Part shown: piece after piece, positions 1 to 7,312 of the stretch
Numbering within the stretch: the first letter of the stretch is position 1
How the letters are laid out: every line of letters starts with the position of its first letter
Assembly (NCBI GenBank): GCA_022843955.1
Contig: JALHMQ010000019.1
Span: 1 to 64,000, forward strand
Direction: 5' to 3'
From: Burkholderiaceae bacterium
Lineage (GTDB): Bacteria > Pseudomonadota > Gammaproteobacteria > Burkholderiales > Burkholderiaceae_F
DNA: 64,000 bases
Program-made: the position numbers and the translations under genes
Notes under the pieces: generated by a model
What the model was told of the DNA's origin: nothing
Database searches by the model: none
The model's input: only the letters and a program-made list of their open reading frames with translations

Positions 1-118
1 ATCGATCGGCAACGTGCCGCCGGCAGAACGCGAGATGCAGTACCTTCAGCAGCAATCTGAGTCAGCCATTCCGGCTTGACTTAAACCCGGGTGTCTCCGG
101 TGAAGCCGGGGCGGTTCA
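1..118 (+). mobile_element. Right end of an IS3-family insertion sequence (partial)
   Basis: Frame 2 reads from the window edge to a TGA at 77-79. The peptide contains NVPPAEREMQYLQQQSESA, which is the usual C-terminal tail of the IS3-family OrfB integrase-type transposase (PPAE...YYRQ-like end). The bases just after the stop (about 80-118: AACCCGGGTGTCTCCGG, then CCGGGGCGGTTCA) look like the conserved end and terminal inverted repeat of that group. The catalytic part lies outside the window, so it cannot be said whether the element is intact. The IS end marks the start of a disturbed accessory region. Confidence 0.7.
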
Positions 119-486
119 TCCCGCACCGGGCACTGCCGGTTGGGGAGTGCGCGCATGGTGCAGTCAGGGTAGTGTTCTCCAGCGGCCAGCGGGATGACAT
201 CGGTGTATTCAGGCAAGAGATCACTATCGAACGACACGCCGACGGTGCCATCACCTACGCTCATGCCTGGGGATTGCCAGGTGAGTCGTTTGAAGCGCGT
301 TCTTCATCTCGACTGGTCGCAAGCGCGGCATGACCGCTCAAGGGCGGAGTGTTCGCGGCGGCCAGGTTGGGTGCTACGCGCGGCCAAGCTTCCCTGCCAC
401 GGTCAGGGGATCGGCTCGAGCGTTGGGTTTCACGCATGACGATCTCGGTCGGTGGTTATCTGTTCAAACACACGTTAGGTACCCCT
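119..486. other. Intergenic, no supported gene
   Basis: Short overlapping reading frames exist on both strands, but none has a ribosome site, a recognisable fold or a consistent codon pattern. A plus-strand stretch around 170-300 reads as plausible protein but has no start context, so it may be a decayed fragment next to the IS end. Confidence 0.4.
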
Positions 487-879
487 ATGCGCTTTTCGCT
501 GCTCCTCGCGTTACCCCTAGTGCTCGGAGCTTGTGCTCAGGTGCAAGGTCCCTCGTCGGCCGAGACGCGGGCATCTCAGTCACCGCTTGTCAGTCTCTCT
601 GAAGGCGGCGAATTGGTCGAGGTCGAGCGCAAGGAGGAGTACTCCGTCATCGAGGTTCGACGGACCCCCTCGGGTAGCGTTGCGTCTTCGATGTACGTGC
701 TACGTGGAGCATGCGCTGTCGCGCGGGCGCGAGGACAGGTGTACTTCGCCAGCACCGCCGTCGGCGGCCCGTTGCGCTCCTATCGAATCGTCTTTCCGAA
801 GACCCCAAGTGAAGAGCAACTGCGTGGCAGTACGAAGAGCGTGTTCAGCATGGCCGATTGTGTTGCCCTTCGGTTCTAG
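487..879 (+). CDS. Small predicted lipoprotein, function unknown
   Basis: The frame can be extended upstream, but the ATG at 487 is the sensible start because it gives a short charged end, a hydrophobic core and a lipobox (MRFSLLLALPLVLGAC) with Cys16 as the lipidation residue. The mature part is about 115 residues, mostly beta-type sequence, with two later cysteines (in the segments LRGACAVAR and MADCVALRF) that could form a disulfide. It should be exported and anchored to the outer or inner membrane. I do not recognise the family. It stands alone, 165 bases before the broken FMN reductase. Confidence 0.65.
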   Translation: MRFSLLLALPLVLGACAQVQGPSSAETRASQSPLVSLSEGGELVEVERKEEYSVIEVRRTPSGSVASSMYVLRGACAVARARGQVYFASTAVGGPLRSYRIVFPKTPSEEQLRGSTKSVFSMADCVALRF

Positions 880-1044
880 GTCGTGCACCTGGGTGCGGCG
901 AGCAAGTTCGACACCTTGCCCAAGAGGGGACCGCCGTCAGCGTACCGCCTTGTACAACTGGCCAGTACTGGTTGTCGTCGACCCAACGGGCAAGCCGGAT
1001 CGACTCCGTGCGCCGCTTAAGGCATCACGAACACAGACGGCCCT

Positions 1045-1360
1045 ATGACCGTTGCGATTCTTCTCGCATCGTCCCGTTCGACCGGGAACACTCGCACGCT
1101 CGTGGACCTTGCGTTCCCGGCAGGCGGGTTTTCGTTTGAAGACATCTGCGCGCTCGACGTGGGCTTTTACTCCTACGAGAACAAGAATGAAGGTGACGAC
1201 TTTCTGCCGCGGGTTCGGAGGTTGATGCTTCACCAGACTTGGATCATTGCCACGCCGCTGTACTGTGGTACAGCATGAGCGCGCAGGCGAAGGTCTTCCT
1301 CGATCGGTTGAGTGACGTGCTGTCGGTACACAAGGAGAGGCCGAATCTTTCGGTCGCGCC
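1045..1360 (+). pseudogene. NAD(P)H-dependent FMN reductase / flavodoxin-like protein, frameshifted
   Basis: The first frame (ATG 1045) begins with a flavodoxin-like strand and FMN loop (ILLASSRSTGNTRTLVD) and reaches ATPLY before running into TGA at 1275-1277. The rest of the family motif (WYSMSAQAKVFLDRLSDVL) is read in another frame. Removing two bases (TG or GT) from TACTGTGGTACAGC at 1261-1274 restores a continuous ATPLYWYSMSAQ, so a 2-bp insertion explains the break. After about 1350 the matching frame becomes unconvincing and the usual C-terminal half is not seen. The intact protein would transfer electrons from NAD(P)H through FMN. Confidence 0.65.
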
Positions 1361-1828
1361 GCAGCGTCTCGATGAAGTCCTCGTCGAAGGAGAGCGCGAA
1401 CGGCAGGCTGGCCGGCCCAACTCCGCAGTGCGCTGTACACGGTCGCCTGCGCAAGTTCGTGCGTTCTGCGGCCCTAGCCCACATAGGTCGATCGCTTGTT
1501 GGCGCGACCCGCGTGCTATCGGCTCCCTCGCCACGAATCATCAACGCCGTTGACGCTCTGCAGCTCAAGGTCGGGATGCGCACGCTCACCAGTGCTGGCG
1601 CCGGCGCCGTCTTTCAATCAAGTGGCATGCCGCTCAAGGCCACCATGATCCAGCTGTTCGCCGATCTGCGATGAACGACGAACGGGTCGGAGTAGTGAAA
1701 GCGGCGGACGAGGTTCGAGTCGAAAAGCTGGAAGGCGACGTGAGGAAAGCGCCGCACGACCTTGGCACCGCATGCGCGCGCGCTAGTTGGCTCAGACTTT
1801 GGGCATCACCGTCACTATAGGGAACGCA
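1361..1828. other. No supported gene; possible decayed sequence
   Basis: A plus-strand frame ending at 1674 and a minus-strand frame over about 1240-1590 both read passably, but neither has a start context or a family I can name. They may be relics of the FMN reductase's C-terminal half or of unrelated DNA. Confidence 0.35.
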
Positions 1829-2308
1829 ATGTTCGGATTGTTCAAGACGCCGCCGTTTCGTGACGCTCAGCTCGGAGCGTTGGCCTACGCTCGCGGTCAT
1901 TGGCGCGGCGAGATCGCGCTCGATGGCGCCGCGACCGTTCCGCTGGTGCTATCCGGTGCGCGGGCCGGTCCGGATGAGCGTGCCGTTGCCATGGCTCGCA
2001 CGTTCCCCAACGTTTTCGCGTTCTGGCGCCCAGCCATTGAGGCGGCGTTGTTCGAGCACCTCAGTCCCTACGCCGAGGCCTGTGCGGCAGGCCAGCTATT
2101 CGAGAATTCGGAGCAGTTCCCGAGCATCGGCACGCCGGGCGAGGTCTGGCCCCATGCCACCTTGGTGTTCGCAGCGGTCACGCCTCTTGACGGTGAACTC
2201 ACGTTTGAAGTCGGCTTCAGCACGGCCTGGGACATCGAGCACACGCTTGGCGCTCGCTTTCGGGCAGACGAGTTCATCGAACTTTTTGGCAGCGTGGTGG
2301 CGCCGTGA
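1829..2308 (+). CDS. DUF6985-like small protein
   Basis: The start at 1829 (MFGLFKTPPF) is chosen over an upstream GTG or ATG because it follows a GGGA ribosome site at about 1820 and matches the typical opening of this family (MFGLFK, then DxxLGxLxxxRGxWRG). The protein has 159 residues, no signal peptide and no membrane segment. The middle holds a helical segment and the end is rich in beta strands. Homologues are single-domain cytosolic proteins often found in accessory regions, some near toxin or immunity genes, but no activity is established. Assignment to DUF6985 is from memory of the opening motif. Confidence 0.6.
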   Translation: MFGLFKTPPFRDAQLGALAYARGHWRGEIALDGAATVPLVLSGARAGPDERAVAMARTFPNVFAFWRPAIEAALFEHLSPYAEACAAGQLFENSEQFPSIGTPGEVWPHATLVFAAVTPLDGELTFEVGFSTAWDIEHTLGARFRADEFIELFGSVVAP

Positions 2309-2649
2309 AGAGGACGCTTGGCCGCGGTTTTCTGCGTATCTAGCGATGATGCTGGCGCCTGCCGCTACTGTGGTCACGCGCCCGACTGATCTGGTTCACA
2401 AGTTCGGCCTTCTCAGTTCCGATCGACTCGAGCATTCGTGCGTCCCGAACCGGGGCGCTCATGCCCCTTGTGGCGGCCGCGTGCGGCACGCCTCCTCACT
2501 CAAGCGCAGCGCGACCGGAAAGCGACCCGCACCGGTCTGGGGGTACGCAGTCCATTCTTGCCAACATCAGGTTGGTGTCCTGCCGTCATCGCACGAATCG
2601 AACGATCAGCGCTAACGTTCGGCCGCACGCCAGCCACTTGAGGACACTC
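2309..2649. other. Intergenic, no supported gene
   Basis: There is no convincing reading frame. The last 50 bases contain CGCTAACGTTCGGC, which resembles an integron attC half-site, but no partner arm or integrase is present, so this is not taken as a recombination site. Confidence 0.4.
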
Positions 2650-3054
2650 ATGGAACAGAACACCGTATTGGAGGGAAGCTGCCATTGCGGCGCAGTCACG
2701 TGGACGTACCAAGGCATTCCGGAGTCAGCGACAGCCTGCAACTGCACCTCCTGCCGGCGCTGGGGTGGCCTCTGGGCGTACGGCTACGAGAACGAGCGAA
2801 TCACCACCCGCGGGGAGAGCAAGACGTACGTCAGGGGACCGAACCTGGCGTACCACTTCTGCCCCACCTGCTCAACCGTTGCATATTGGCGAGCACTGAA
2901 GACAGACCAGGATGGCAAGCGCGCGATGGCAGTTAATCTGAGGCTGACCGAACCTGAGCCGATCGCGCATCTGCCGATCGATCACTTCGAGGGGCTGAAT
3001 AGCTTCGAAGACATACCGCGCGACGCTCGCTGCGTCAGGGACTATTGGTTCTAG
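2650..3054 (+). CDS. GFA-family zinc protein (glutathione-dependent formaldehyde-activating-like)
   Basis: The 134-residue protein has the complete GFA/CENP-V zinc pattern: CHCGAV near residue 12, CNCTSCRR near 36 and CPTC near 74. These cysteines bind two zinc ions. The family is named after an enzyme thought to help glutathione react with formaldehyde, but most members have unknown substrates. The ATG at 2650 is the first start with the fold immediately after it. It is cytosolic and apparently monocistronic. A second GFA gene lies at 6400. Confidence 0.85.
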   Translation: MEQNTVLEGSCHCGAVTWTYQGIPESATACNCTSCRRWGGLWAYGYENERITTRGESKTYVRGPNLAYHFCPTCSTVAYWRALKTDQDGKRAMAVNLRLTEPEPIAHLPIDHFEGLNSFEDIPRDARCVRDYWF

Positions 3055-3157
3055 TCCCTGATCAGGCCATGAGCCCTGGCCCAGCCCGACGCATCAACGC
3101 GGCGCAGGCTGCCGACGCTTGCTGTGCCGTTGGGCGTCACTCGAACGAGATACTTTG

Positions 3158-3697
3158 ATGACCTGCGCGCTTCTCATCATCGATGTTCAGCATGCCCTTT
3201 GCTCCGGCAAGTACAAGGCATTCGATGCCGAGCGCGTGATCGAACGCATCAATCTGGTCTCCCGCCGGGCCCGCACGGACGGCGTGCCCGTGATCGTCAT
3301 TCAGCACGAGTCGCTGGATGGCCCGCTGGATCATGGAACCGATGGCTGGAAGCTTGCCGCAGGTTTGGTCGTCGAGCCCACGGACCTCTATGTCAGAAAG
3401 CAGGCGACCGATTCATTCCACAGCACGGAGTTGCAGTCGGTCCTGCAGAAGCATGGGGTCACCACGCTCGTGATCTGCGGGATGCAGAGCGAGTTTTGCG
3501 TGGATACCACCACCCGCAGGGCCTTGGCGCTGGGCTACCCCGTCACGCTTGTCTCTGATGCCCACGCCACGATGGACAACGCCGTCCTGTCAGCTGCGCA
3601 GATCTCGGCTCACCATAACGAGACGCTGACCCATATCGCGAGCTTCGGCGTCCGGGTGACTGCGGTGGCTGCAGCGCAGGTTCGGTTTGAGGCTTAA
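3158..3697 (+). CDS. Isochorismatase-family cysteine hydrolase
   Basis: The start at 3158 gives MTCALLIIDVQ, the standard first strand with the catalytic Asp. The expected Lys is present (YVRKQATDSF), and the nucleophile Cys lies in VICGMQSEFCVDTTTRRA, followed by SDAHATMDNA. The triad Asp-Lys-Cys of the nicotinamidase/isochorismatase fold is therefore complete. The length (179 aa) is normal. Members split C-N or C-O bonds in small amides or enol ethers; the substrate cannot be told from sequence. It is followed after 3 bases by the small gene at 3701, so the two are probably co-transcribed. Confidence 0.88.
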   Translation: MTCALLIIDVQHALCSGKYKAFDAERVIERINLVSRRARTDGVPVIVIQHESLDGPLDHGTDGWKLAAGLVVEPTDLYVRKQATDSFHSTELQSVLQKHGVTTLVICGMQSEFCVDTTTRRALALGYPVTLVSDAHATMDNAVLSAAQISAHHNETLTHIASFGVRVTAVAAAQVRFEA

Positions 3698-3700
3698 CCG

Positions 3701-3949
3701 ATGACCGACCGAGACGCCGGTAGTGAGGATCTTGGCTTCAGCTTTCGATCCCGGAAGAACGGGGAGGTCGAGGTCTTGCACCACGGCCGGGTCGCATCCA
3801 CACTGCGCGGCGCTGACGCCAAGGATTTCCTCGCTGAAGTGGAAGCAGGCGGAGCAGCTGATGCCCAGCAACTCATGGCCAGGGTGACTGGAAACTACAA
3901 GCGCGGCAACGAGCGCCTTGCCAGCCAACACCCGCGGAACCGTCACTGA
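3701..3949 (+). CDS. Conserved small hypothetical protein
   Basis: An 82-residue hydrophilic protein starts 3 bases after the isochorismatase stop. The core FSFRSRKNGEVEVLHHGR, then STLRG and the later ARVTGNYKRGNER, match a widespread uncharacterised bacterial family that I recognise only as a conserved hypothetical. There is no signal peptide or metal motif, but there is a strongly basic C-terminus (NYKRGNER...RNRH), so nucleic-acid contact is possible but unproven. Confidence 0.7.
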   Translation: MTDRDAGSEDLGFSFRSRKNGEVEVLHHGRVASTLRGADAKDFLAEVEAGGAADAQQLMARVTGNYKRGNERLASQHPRNRH

Positions 3950-4065
3950 ACGCACGGGATCGATGACAAGCAGGTCGTGCGATCGGCGTGCCAGCGTGAC
4001 GGCGCCCGATCAAGGCGTGTGCGGCATGACTCGCCCATCGTCGTTTTGTAGTCCACCGTAGAGTC

Positions 4066-4080
4066 GCGCAACGATTGCGC
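4066..4080. promoter_or_regulatory. Short palindrome upstream of the VOC gene
   Basis: GCGCAA-CGA-TTGCGC is a perfect 6-bp inverted repeat 33 bases before the start at 4114, where a dimeric regulator could bind. No -35/-10 pair could be placed with confidence. Confidence 0.25.
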
Positions 4081-4113
4081 AACTTGGCCCGTCACGATGA
4101 ACCAGGAGAGAAC

Positions 4114-4491
4114 ATGAAAGCGCTCGCGATCCGCTTCTGCACCGTTTCACCCGAGGCAGGGCCTCTGGCTGGCTTCTTCAATGCGCTGGGCATGCCGCAG
4201 ATGGACCTCAGTGGTGTGTTGCCCCAACCAGAAGATGGCAGCATTGGCGGAGCGATCTTCACTGCGACCGACAGTTGGATCGAGGTCTGGCCGGAGGGAC
4301 CCGGGATGACACCGGGAACCATGTTGCAGATCGTCGTCGATGACTCCGATGCCTTTGCTGCACACGCCAGGAAGAATGGACTGAATCCCGAGGGGCCCAT
4401 GGATGCCCACGGCGAGCACATCTACTTCCTGAAGGCGCCGGGTGGCCTCCAGATTGCGTTCCAGTCTGCTTTGCCCAAGAGCGGCGACTGA
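4114..4491 (+). CDS. VOC-superfamily (glyoxalase/dioxygenase-fold) protein
   Basis: The ATG at 4114 follows a strong AGGAGAG site. The 125-residue product has one vicinal-oxygen-chelate module: opening strand LAIRFCTVS, central SWIEVWPEG, and a C-terminal metal-site strand IYFLKAPGGLQIAFQ. The usual final metal-binding Glu is not obvious (LQIAFQ), so metal binding may be altered. The family includes glyoxalases, fosfomycin-resistance proteins and dioxygenases. No substrate can be assigned. Confidence 0.75.
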   Translation: MKALAIRFCTVSPEAGPLAGFFNALGMPQMDLSGVLPQPEDGSIGGAIFTATDSWIEVWPEGPGMTPGTMLQIVVDDSDAFAAHARKNGLNPEGPMDAHGEHIYFLKAPGGLQIAFQSALPKSGD

Positions 4492-4648
4492 CACCTTGCG
4501 CGAACGGACGGGCGACCGCATGACGCATCCGCCCGACGAGGTATGTGCCGCCCTGGCGCTGGTCAGCTCGGCTCAAGTGTTGTGGCGGGCATCGCAGCAA
4601 CCGTGAGCCGGCGGGGCGCCCTACCGCCAAGCCATCAGCCGACGCCCC

Positions 4649-4981
4649 GTGGATCTAGCGCCCGACCCATTCGACATTGCTGCCGCGCTCGTGCGGGCGC
4701 TCGTGCTTTACTCGCTGGCCGAGGTGCAAGCGGGCCATGCCTCGGTCATCCATGTCGACGTGAGCGACCTGACCTTCAGCGTCTCTGACGATGGCCGCGG
4801 GCACTCGATCGATCGGTCGGTGGGCGGTGCGCCTTATCTGAAGCTCGTCTACGAGCATCTCGAGTATCCCTTCTCGCGCTGGCCCGCCGTGATGACTGTT
4901 GTCATGGGCATCTTTGGCGTCTTCATTGCAGCCGTTCGGTGGCGCCAGTTCAGGCAGGTTGCGCGCAGTCGGGGTGCATGA
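4649..4981 (+). CDS. Truncated GHKL/GyrB-like ATPase fragment joined to a membrane segment
   Basis: The GTG start gives 110 residues. Residues 1-75 match the small GyrB/HATPase-like family: LSVSDDGRGHSIDR-type nucleotide box (here FSVSDDGRGHSIDRSVGG) followed by APYLKLVYEHLEYPF. In full-length relatives the chain goes on with a GxGMSLVNALC-type box. Here it switches abruptly at about residue 76 to a single hydrophobic helix (VMTVVMGIFGVFIAAV) and a basic tail. The ATP lid is therefore missing. Either this is a chimera made by deletion or the C-terminal 30 codons come from another gene. ATPase activity is doubtful. Confidence 0.55.
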   Translation: MDLAPDPFDIAAALVRALVLYSLAEVQAGHASVIHVDVSDLTFSVSDDGRGHSIDRSVGGAPYLKLVYEHLEYPFSRWPAVMTVVMGIFGVFIAAVRWRQFRQVARSRGA

Positions 4982-5237
4982 AGCGTCATGAGATCCGTGG
5001 CAGCACACGTCTTTTTTCACCGCAACTCGACTTCTGGTTGATCGCTGCGCTGATCGGCGAGGCCTGAACGGGTAAGGCCATTTGAGGTGGACTGCAACGC
5101 GGTCTGCCTCGCGCAGTCGCGTGATGCTCCATCGATATGGCGCAGCGCGTTGACCGAAGGTACGCTTCGCGCCCTTGTCTCGTGCCCCCGGCGGCGCCAG
5201 ACCTCCATACAAGAACAGCTCGAACGACGGAGAAAAC

Positions 5238-5927
5238 ATGAAGAGATATGCGGCGGAGTTCCTCGGAACGTTTTGGCTGGTGCTCGGCGGGTGCGGCAGC
5301 GCGGTGCTTGCGGCGGCATTTCCCGAGGTTGGCATTGGATTGCACGGGGTCTCGCTGGCGTTCGGCCTGACTGTCTTGACCATGGCCTATGCGATCGGAC
5401 ACATTTCGGGCTGTCATCTGAACCCCGCGGTATCGATCGGTCTGTGGGCGGGCGGCCGGTTTCCGGCATCGAGCCTCGCGCCGTACATCGCTGCCCAGGT
5501 GCTGGGCGGCATCGTGGCGGGCGGCGTGCTCTACCTGATCGCCAGCGGTGCGGCGGGGTTCGATGTCTCGAAGGGCTTTGCCTCGAACGGCTATGGCGTT
5601 CATTCGCCCGGCGGGTACTCGCTGACGGCGGCGTTGATCACCGAGATCGTGATGACGATGTTCTTCCTCCTGGTGATCCTGGGCGCGACCGACAAGCGCG
5701 CGCCTGCCGGTTTCGCTCCGATCGCCATCGGCCTTGCGCTGACGTTGATCCACCTGATCAGCATTCCGGTGACCAACACGTCCGTCAATCCGGCCCGCAG
5801 TACCGGCGTGGCGGTGTTCGTCGGCGATTGGGCCGTGAGCCAGCTGTGGCTGTTCTGGATCGCTCCGATCATCGGCGCGCTTCTGGGCGCGCTGGCCTAC
5901 AAGTTCATCAGCAGCGAAGACAAATGA
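5238..5927 (+). CDS. aqpZ: Aquaporin Z
   Basis: The 229-residue membrane protein starts at 5238 behind a GGAGAA site; the longer frame to 5175 lacks one. Six membrane helices are visible with both half-helix water-pore motifs, NPAVS near residue 63 and NPARS near 184. [20 protein letters not shown] is the typical AqpZ start. The selectivity-filter region ([22 protein letters not shown]) fits a water channel rather than a glycerol facilitator. It acts in the inner membrane during osmotic change. It appears monocistronic. Confidence 0.95.
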   Translation: MKRYAAEFLGTFWLVLGGCGSAVLAAAFPEVGIGLHGVSLAFGLTVLTMAYAIGHISGCHLNPAVSIGLWAGGRFPASSLAPYIAAQVLGGIVAGGVLYLIASGAAGFDVSKGFASNGYGVHSPGGYSLTAALITEIVMTMFFLLVILGATDKRAPAGFAPIAIGLALTLIHLISIPVTNTSVNPARSTGVAVFVGDWAVSQLWLFWIAPIIGALLGALAYKFISSEDK

Positions 5928-5986
5928 GCAAGCTCGCTGCGACGCGAGGAACGCGCTCGGCCCTTGATTGATTCCTAAGAGCACGC

Positions 5987-6394
5987 ATGCGCACGACAGC
6001 ACTGAGCATCGACGCGGTGGCGGCGTTCCTGCATCGTTTCGAGGAACTCGCCGACCGTGAGGACTTCGACCTGGTCGAGGACATGATCCACGAGCAGGCC
6101 GTGTTCCGCTTCAACGATGGGGACTTCGTCGGTCGAGGCGCGGTTCGTGCCGCGTTCGAGAAGACCTGGCAGGGCAGCGCCGGCGTCAGCAAGGAGCGCT
6201 TCTACTTGACCGACGTCGTGGTGCTGTCGGTCGACCAGGCGAGTGCGACCGCCACCTACACCTACAACTGGGAAGGCGCGATGGACGGAAAGCCCTTCCG
6301 CATCCAGGGGCGCGGTACGCGGGTGCTGGTCGTCGAGGCCGGTCGGCTGCAGATCAAGCATGAGCACCTGAGCCGCTTTCCAAAGCGGGAGTGA
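5987..6394 (+). CDS. SnoaL/NTF2-like domain protein
   Basis: The 135-residue product has the cone-shaped NTF2 fold pattern: N-terminal helices (FLHRFEELADREDFDLVEDM), a HEQAVFRFNDG strand, and a C-terminal set of long strands ending in IKHEHLSRFP. This fold is used by small isomerases, hydratases and polyketide cyclases, and also by stress proteins. Its stop at 6392-6394 lies 5 bases before the GFA gene, which suggests a small operon with the GFA and VOC genes that follow. Confidence 0.7.
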   Translation: MRTTALSIDAVAAFLHRFEELADREDFDLVEDMIHEQAVFRFNDGDFVGRGAVRAAFEKTWQGSAGVSKERFYLTDVVVLSVDQASATATYTYNWEGAMDGKPFRIQGRGTRVLVVEAGRLQIKHEHLSRFPKRE

Positions 6395-6399
6395 CGACG

Positions 6400-6801
6400 A
6401 TGACCGTTTACCGGGGAGCCTGCCACTGCGGCGACGTCAGGATCGAGGTCGACACCGACGAACCGCTCGATCCCTACTTTCGCTGCAACTGCTCGCTGTG
6501 CTCGCGCAAGGGTGCGCTGATGGGGCAGGCGCCTCGGCGCGCCCTGCGCATCGTCGCGGGGCTCGATGCGCTGAGCGTCTATCGGTGGAACACGATGGAG
6601 GCGGCGCACTTTTTCTGCCGCCGCTGCGGCATCTACACGCATCACGTGATGCGCGGTGACACCGACTTCATCGGCATCAACATGGCATGCGTCGAGGGGT
6701 TCGACGTGTTCGCGGTGACGAATGGGGTGGTTGGCGCAGGCGCCAAACTGTCCCTCGTGGCGGGGCCAGGTGGCGAACACGCCGACCCGGGCAAGACTTG
6801 A
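6400..6801 (+). CDS. GFA-family zinc protein
   Basis: A second GFA-fold gene, only distantly similar to the one at 2650. CHCGDV, RCNCSLCSRKG and CRRCGIYTHH supply the two zinc sites. The ATG at 6400 has GGGAG eight bases upstream; an in-frame GTG at 6391 overlaps the previous stop. The 133-residue protein is soluble. Co-location with an NTF2-fold and a VOC-fold gene suggests handling of a small reactive carbonyl compound, but that is inference. Confidence 0.85.
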   Translation: MTVYRGACHCGDVRIEVDTDEPLDPYFRCNCSLCSRKGALMGQAPRRALRIVAGLDALSVYRWNTMEAAHFFCRRCGIYTHHVMRGDTDFIGINMACVEGFDVFAVTNGVVGAGAKLSLVAGPGGEHADPGKT

Positions 6802-6871
6802 AGGTTGGCGAAGGGAGACGGGCATGCTCGTGCAACGAAGCGCCGACCGCGCATGGATGCCGGAGCGACGC

Positions 6872-7288
6872 ATGAGCGGCAGCACCCGACCGATTCCCGC
6901 CTTCAGCGGCATCGACCATGTGCACGTGTTCGTTGCCGACCGCGCCGCCGCCGTGCGGTGGTATCAGCGCGTGCTCGGCATGGCGCCGGTGGCAGAGCTG
7001 GCGTCCTGGGCGCCCGACGGCGGACCGCTGACGATCGCGGACGCGGGTGGCGCCGTGCACCTGGCGCTGTTCGAGCGGCCGGCCATGCCCTGCCGGTCCA
7101 CCATCGCGTTGCGCGCTGACGCGGCGGCGTGGTTGGCATGGCGCGATCACCTGACGAGCGAACTCGGTACCGCGGTCGAGCCGGTGGATCATCAGGTCGC
7201 GTGGTCGCTGTACTTCAGCCACCCGGACGGCAACCCGTTCGAGATCACTTCGTACGAGTACGCGCAGATCGCGAAGCGGTTGAACTAG
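6872..7288 (+). CDS. VOC-superfamily protein (glyoxalase-like)
   Basis: The start at 6872 (MSGSTRPIP) has GGAG six bases upstream and is preferred over ATGs at 6824 and 6857. Residues 10-139 are one VOC module: IDHVHVFVADRAAAVRWYQR with the first metal-ligand His, LGMAP, and the C-terminal LYFSHPDGNPFEITSYEY, where the Glu of FEIT is the usual last metal ligand. It is likely a metal-dependent lyase, isomerase or dioxygenase of unknown substrate. It ends 24 bases before the convergent end of rng. Confidence 0.8.
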   Translation: MSGSTRPIPAFSGIDHVHVFVADRAAAVRWYQRVLGMAPVAELASWAPDGGPLTIADAGGAVHLALFERPAMPCRSTIALRADAAAWLAWRDHLTSELGTAVEPVDHQVAWSLYFSHPDGNPFEITSYEYAQIAKRLN

Positions 7289-7312
7289 CCAGCCCGATTG
7301 AGGTTGCCACGG

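Noticed and set aside
422-3135. Integron cassette array suggested by small same-strand genes and GTTRRRY heptamers (422, 474, 3129)
   Set aside because: Heptamers of that degeneracy are expected by chance several times in 5 kb; no paired RYYYAAC arms of proper length, no integrase and irregular spacing.
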